From the IMG/VR virus record IMGVR_UViG_3300010354_000469, positions 1 through 28,156 of that record: DNA of 28,156 nt; one strand, written 5' to 3'. Below, piece after piece: positions 24,629-28,156 of this stretch (its first letter is position 1; the number at the start of each line of letters is the position of its first letter). Made by a program: the position numbers and the translations under genes. This DNA is from a virus. Under the pieces are notes generated by a model that saw only the letters and a list, made by a program, of their open reading frames with translations, ran no database searches and was not told the origin of the DNA.

Positions 24629-25449
24629 TGTCTAACCAGGAAATGCTTCTGGGGGGCGGCTTTAGCCTCATCCCTCCATTCTCTGCAACCGGCGGCACAA
24701 TCACCACTGTCGGTGCAGATACTGTTCATAAATTTACGGATAGTGGCACATTTACCGTCACAAATCCGCCAATCGGTTTTGTTGTTAGCTACCAAGTAAC
24801 AGCAGGTGGCGGAGGTGGTGGTGCAAATGCCGGCGGCGGTGGTGGAGGCGGTGGGTCACGTTTGGGTACAAACATGAGTATTGCCGCAGGGTCGTACACC
24901 GTTACTGTCGGAGCACCTGGCGCCGGAGGTACGTCTAGTGCTGAATCAGTAAGCGGTCAAAACAGTGTTTTTAACGGTGTAACAGCAACTGGTGGTGGGC
25001 GAGGAGGTTCGTCAATCAATCAAAGTGCAAGTAATGGAGGATCAGGCGGAGGTGCCTGCAGTTACGGAAACGGTGTTGGCGCTTTTGGTACAGGCATCGC
25101 AGGCCAAGGGAACAGTGGTGGGGACTCTTGGGACCGTGGCGGCTCTTCAGGCGGCGGTGGTGGTGGCGGCGGTTATTCCGGTAACGGTGGCAGCGCTTCT
25201 GCAAGCCAATCAGGAAATGGGGGCTCTGGTTTAATCAACAACTTAGATGGAACAAATACAGGCTATTCAGGAGGTGGCGCAGGTGGAAAAGGCTTTTCTA
25301 CAAATTTTGGAACAGCATCTCAAGGTGGTGGTACAAACTCAAGCCCAAATGGCGTTATAAATACCGGCGGCGGCGGGGCAGGAACAGCTAGTAATGGTGG
25401 CAACGGCGGAAAAGGTATCGTAATCATCCGCTACACCACACCTGTGTAA
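24628..25449 (+). CDS. Glycine-rich tail fibre adhesin
   Basis: 273 aa; the ATG overlaps the previous stop by one base. Residues 1-57 form a small beta head (HKFTDSGTFTVTNPPIGFVV). From about residue 58 the protein is built of poly-Gly blocks (AGGGGGGANAGGGGGGGGSR) separated by short loops with Ser, Asn, Tyr and Trp. This layout matches glycine-rich phage adhesins such as the gp38 tip of T-even phages, where parallel polyglycine II helices display variable receptor-binding loops. It ends KGIVIIRYTTPV, as is usual for this Gly-rich family. It is probably the fibre-tip adhesin or a free-standing receptor-binding protein. Confidence 0.7.
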   Translation: MSNQEMLLGGGFSLIPPFSATGGTITTVGADTVHKFTDSGTFTVTNPPIGFVVSYQVTAGGGGGGANAGGGGGGGGSRLGTNMSIAAGSYTVTVGAPGAGGTSSAESVSGQNSVFNGVTATGGGRGGSSINQSASNGGSGGGACSYGNGVGAFGTGIAGQGNSGGDSWDRGGSSGGGGGGGGYSGNGGSASASQSGNGGSGLINNLDGTNTGYSGGGAGGKGFSTNFGTASQGGGTNSSPNGVINTGGGGAGTASNGGNGGKGIVIIRYTTPV

Positions 25450-25808
25450 TGGCATACTTCGCAGAACTTGACGCTGACAACATCGTCACTCGCGTCATTG
25501 CGATCAGCAACAGCGACATCCTTGACGAACACGGCGACGAGTCCGAAGCCGTTGGCATCGCCTTCTGTCAATCGCTATACGGCGCCGAAACAATCTGGCG
25601 GCAAACCTCGTACAACGCCACCTTCCGCAAAAACTATGCCGGCACCGGCTACCGCTACGACGCCACTCTCGATGCGTTCATCGCACCCCAGCCCTACTTG
25701 AGCTGGAGCCTGAACACCACAACCTGCCAATGGGAGGCGCCAAAGCCTTACCCGCAAGATGGTCGCGTGTATTGGTGGGATGAAAGTTTGCTGCGCTGGG
25801 TTGCTTAA
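25449..25808 (+). CDS. Cyanophage-type fibre accessory protein, function unknown
   Basis: 119 aa; the ATG overlaps the previous stop by one base. The sequence (AYFAELDADNIVTRVIAISN, SEAVGIAFCQSLYG, WRQTSYNATFRKNYAGTGYR, then FIAPQPYLSW and VYWWDESLLRWV) has the full pattern of a short protein I know as widespread in marine cyanophages and other marine phages. There it lies among tail fibre genes. It is rich in Trp and Tyr. Its exact role is unknown; fibre chaperone or virion protein are both possible. Confidence 0.65.
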   Translation: MAYFAELDADNIVTRVIAISNSDILDEHGDESEAVGIAFCQSLYGAETIWRQTSYNATFRKNYAGTGYRYDATLDAFIAPQPYLSWSLNTTTCQWEAPKPYPQDGRVYWWDESLLRWVA

Positions 25809-25843
25809 ACTGGGGTAACTCCTGCCTCTGCGGAGATGGTCCA

Positions 25844-26428
25844 GTGATTGAACCAGCCTCATACGACATCACGGTTTACCAAAACGCGACATGGAAGACC
25901 GTGTTTCGCGCCACGCTGGACCGTCAGACGATTACTGACGTAGACATTGCCACGACACTGTTTACGGTGCCCTGTCACGGTCTCGTTGCCAACGACAAGG
26001 TTGTCTTCACCGAGGCGACTGGTGCATCGTTGCCGTGTGGCATGACGCCCAACACGATCTACTACGTGATCAGCACCGGGCTGACCAATGACGCCTTCAA
26101 GATCTCCGCTACCAGCGGCGGTGCGGCGTTGACCTTGCACGGCACGACAACTGGCACGTTGTATATCGCCGAGCCGATGAACCTGACCGGTTACGTCGTG
26201 GATGCGGATATTAAAGGTCTGCTGGATGGCGCGTCGATTGGCACGTTTACCCCGACGATCACCGATGCCGCCAACGGTGCATTCGAGCTGGTGCTGACAC
26301 CTGCCACGACGGTTGCTTTTGCCGTGGGACGTTACGGCTATGACGTGAGCCTGACTAGCAGCGGTGGTGAGCGGTACTACTGGCTGACCGGTGTGCTGAC
26401 TGTCGAAAAAACCTATTCCCGGACCTGA
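25844..26428 (+). CDS. BppU-like fibre-base protein with inserted domain
   Basis: 194 aa from GTG 25844. The outer parts (residues 1-27 and 109-194) make one Ig-like unit resembling the BppU N-terminal domain: SYDITVYQNATWKTVFRATL, then PMNLTGYVVDADI and FAVGRYGYDVSLTSSGGERY. Residues 28-108 are an inserted beta domain (CHGLVANDKVVFTEATG, then LPCGMTPNTIYYVISTG) of a kind common in phage fibres. In baseplates such proteins hold receptor-binding fibres. It lies 4 nt before the last fibre gene, so it probably anchors it. Confidence 0.6.
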   Translation: MIEPASYDITVYQNATWKTVFRATLDRQTITDVDIATTLFTVPCHGLVANDKVVFTEATGASLPCGMTPNTIYYVISTGLTNDAFKISATSGGAALTLHGTTTGTLYIAEPMNLTGYVVDADIKGLLDGASIGTFTPTITDAANGAFELVLTPATTVAFAVGRYGYDVSLTSSGGERYYWLTGVLTVEKTYSRT

Positions 26429-26432
26429 TCCA

Positions 26433-28156
26433 ATGTCTGACGCACAAATCAACGTCATCGAAGGCGACCAGGCTCAGGTTGTTCTTGCACCGGGCGAAAA
26501 CCCGGCGATTGTGGCGTCCATCCCAGGTCCACAAGGTCCTGCTGGTGCTGGTGTACCGACGGGTGGTGCAGCTAATGAGGTGCTGTACAAGGTCACTAGC
26601 ACGTTTGGTGATACGGCATGGGGTCCGATCACTAGCGCCATGATCGGCGACCTGCAGATCGTCAACGCTGATGTAAGTGCGTCCGCTGCTATTGCTGGCA
26701 CCAAGATCAGCCCGAACTTTGGCAGTCAGAACGTCGTCACGACTGGCACGAGCACAGCAGCCAGTTTTATTCCCACCAGCAGCACTGCACCTACAAACGG
26801 GGTTTATCTACCCTCGGCAAACAGCGTAGCCATCAGCACTAATGGTCAGGGGCGGTTGTTCATTAACTCCAGCGGTCAGGTTGGAATTGGCGCCGCTCCT
26901 GCCCAACTATTAACTATTCGAGGCGCAAACTTCACTGGGTCTAGCTTTAACGGACAAGCTATTGAAGATCCAAACGCCGAAAGGATTCGCGTTGGCTATA
27001 AGGACGGATCACTTGATACTGGCTTAGTTCCTGCCCAGATTGTTCAGGTAAATGCTTCTGAGCTTGCCATTGCATCGCGTGATGTTTCCACCAGTGCAAT
27101 CAGGTTTCACACAGGAACAGGTGTGCCCGAACGACTGCGCATCACATCAACCGGCCAGCTAAGCCACATCGGCGCTGGTACGTCTGGTTCTCCTGCCGTC
27201 AGCTTTAGCGGCAGCGCACCTAGTAATAGTCTTGTTGTTGATTCGAGTGGGAATGTTGGTATAAGTGCAGCTCCAACTTATCGATTTGACATCAGCAACA
27301 GCGGGGCTAGTGCTGCCGCTGTTCGAATCCTCGGCAACGATCAGTCAAACGTAAGGCTTCGCCTTCAAAATAGTGGATCAGGGGGACGTGCTTATGAAAT
27401 CGTTGGCGGTTCAAACGCTGCAAACAATAGTCATTTCACCATTTATGACGCAACTGCGGCTGCCACTCGACTAGCAATTTCAGACACCGGACTGGTTGGA
27501 ATTGGTACCGCAAATCCCACTCAACTGCTTCACGTTCGAGGCAATACTCTGGTTACAGGTTCTGGCGGTTGGACTACAAACGAAGAGGCCAATATCTACC
27601 TAGGCGATATATACGGTTCAGTCAGCTATGACTTTAATACCACTAATCTCAAAGCAAAAAGTTTTGGGATTATTAGTTTTCTAACGGGCGGAACTACTCC
27701 AACCGAACGCCTGCGCATCACCTCAACCGGCCAGCTAAGTCACATCGGCGCTGGTACGTCTGGTTCTCCTGCCGTCAGCTTTAGCGGGAGTGCACCTAGT
27801 AGCAGCCTCGTTGTTGACTCCTCAGGGCGTCTAGGCGTGGGGACTAGTTCGCCTACTAATACAGCAGGATTCAGCCAGCAACTTCAACTTTCGGGAAATC
27901 TTCCATGTATCTCTATTGATAACACTGGAACAGGCGCAAATAAGTATTCACTTGGTGTGAATGGTGTTGGAGCCCTTGGCGTATGGGACAACACTGCATC
28001 TGCTTTTAGGATGTATATTAACTCGTCAGGCAACGTAGGGATTGGCACTACTAGCCCTAGCGAAAAGTTAAGTGTGGTTGGGAACATTAGGGCCAACGGT
28101 GCTCTTGTGGCAACAGATGGAACAAATCTTGGCGTATTGTTTGCAGACGGATCAAA
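26433..28156 (+). CDS. Tail fibre protein, partial (runs off the right edge)
   Basis: 574 codons are visible from ATG 26433 with no stop before the window ends. Residues 1-42 include a short collagen-like GPQGPAGAG segment. Residues 76-92 repeat the IVNADVSASAAIAGTKI motif of the fibre at 22163. From residue 144 on, a motif of the form SSGxVGIGTxxPxxxLxVxG recurs about five times (near residues 144, 269, 350, 461 and 529), alternating with beta-rich spacers. Such repeats build triple-stranded beta fibres and often precede an intramolecular S74 chaperone, which would lie beyond the window. Residues 235-270 and 427-462 are a near-identical 36-residue duplication. Confidence 0.75.
   Translation, partial: MSDAQINVIEGDQAQVVLAPGENPAIVASIPGPQGPAGAGVPTGGAANEVLYKVTSTFGDTAWGPITSAMIGDLQIVNADVSASAAIAGTKISPNFGSQNVVTTGTSTAASFIPTSSTAPTNGVYLPSANSVAISTNGQGRLFINSSGQVGIGAAPAQLLTIRGANFTGSSFNGQAIEDPNAERIRVGYKDGSLDTGLVPAQIVQVNASELAIASRDVSTSAIRFHTGTGVPERLRITSTGQLSHIGAGTSGSPAVSFSGSAPSNSLVVDSSGNVGISAAPTYRFDISNSGASAAAVRILGNDQSNVRLRLQNSGSGGRAYEIVGGSNAANNSHFTIYDATAAATRLAISDTGLVGIGTANPTQLLHVRGNTLVTGSGGWTTNEEANIYLGDIYGSVSYDFNTTNLKAKSFGIISFLTGGTTPTERLRITSTGQLSHIGAGTSGSPAVSFSGSAPSSSLVVDSSGRLGVGTSSPTNTAGFSQQLQLSGNLPCISIDNTGTGANKYSLGVNGVGALGVWDNTASAFRMYINSSGNVGIGTTSPSEKLSVVGNIRANGALVATDGTNLGVLFADGS
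27135..27242 (+). repeat. 108-nt direct repeat, copy 1
   Basis: Encodes 36 residues from LRITSTGQLSHIGAGTSG to SLVVD. The second copy begins 576 nt downstream at 27711. Differences are nearly all at third codon positions. Confidence 0.85.
27711..27818 (+). repeat. 108-nt direct repeat, copy 2
   Basis: Matches copy 1 at 27135-27242 in the same frame. Only one residue differs (Asn to Ser); the other base changes are synonymous. Confidence 0.85.

Noticed and set aside
25859-26458. Minus-strand open frame of 199 codons
   Set aside because: Exact shadow of the BppU-like gene; composition (His/Arg/Val/Gly-rich) is non-specific, and all other genes run on the plus strand.

Overview
The window is one dense, single-direction (+ strand) late module of a lambda-type siphovirus or prophage. 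It covers DNA packaging, head assembly, head-tail joining, tail, and host-recognition fibres. It contains no lysis, replication, integration or regulatory genes and no RNA genes. The right edge cuts through a fibre gene. No gene-free stretch exceeds about 160 bases; most genes abut or overlap by 1-20 nt, which points to one or a few long polycistronic messages.

Host: nothing names it directly. Several proteins resemble, from memory, families common in cyanophages: the 119-aa protein at 25449, the fibre N-terminus at 22163, and the accessory domains in front of the capsid protease. Some starts lack a Shine-Dalgarno sequence, which also fits. I infer a phage or prophage of a (pico)cyanobacterium with moderate confidence.

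Layout. 1-160: short leader. 161-2531: Nu1-like small terminase and GpA-type large terminase. 2575-4670: Ig-domain/gpW-like connector and lambda-B-type portal. 4670-7570: a 966-aa fusion of accessory domains, S78 prohead protease and HK97-fold capsid protein. 7573-9066: small head and joining proteins. 9056-9481: tail terminator. 9507-10554: small overlapping gene and tail tube. 10641-11311: tail assembly chaperone with a -1 frameshift extension (G/GT type). 11304-15404: tape measure. 15404-20413: tail-tip proteins in lambda L-K-J order. 20417-22133: three further tail proteins, two with tail-tube-like sequence. 22163-28156: a run of repetitive fibre or adhesin genes.

How it works together: the terminase cuts and pumps DNA through the portal into a shell. 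The shell's protease and coat are made as one polypeptide. gpW-like and FII-like proteins close the head. The tail is built on the tape measure with the G/GT chaperones and ends in the J-like hub carrying the fibres. Two terminator-like hairpins follow the decoration-protein gene and the tail-tube gene, and may set the dosage of the abundant structural proteins.

Most notable observations: a complete programmed -1 frameshift signal (GGGAAAC, 8-nt spacer, 9-bp hairpin), the five-part capsid polyprotein with a four-cysteine motif, an internal domain duplication in the J-like protein, and a peptidase-like K protein that seems to lack its catalytic histidine.
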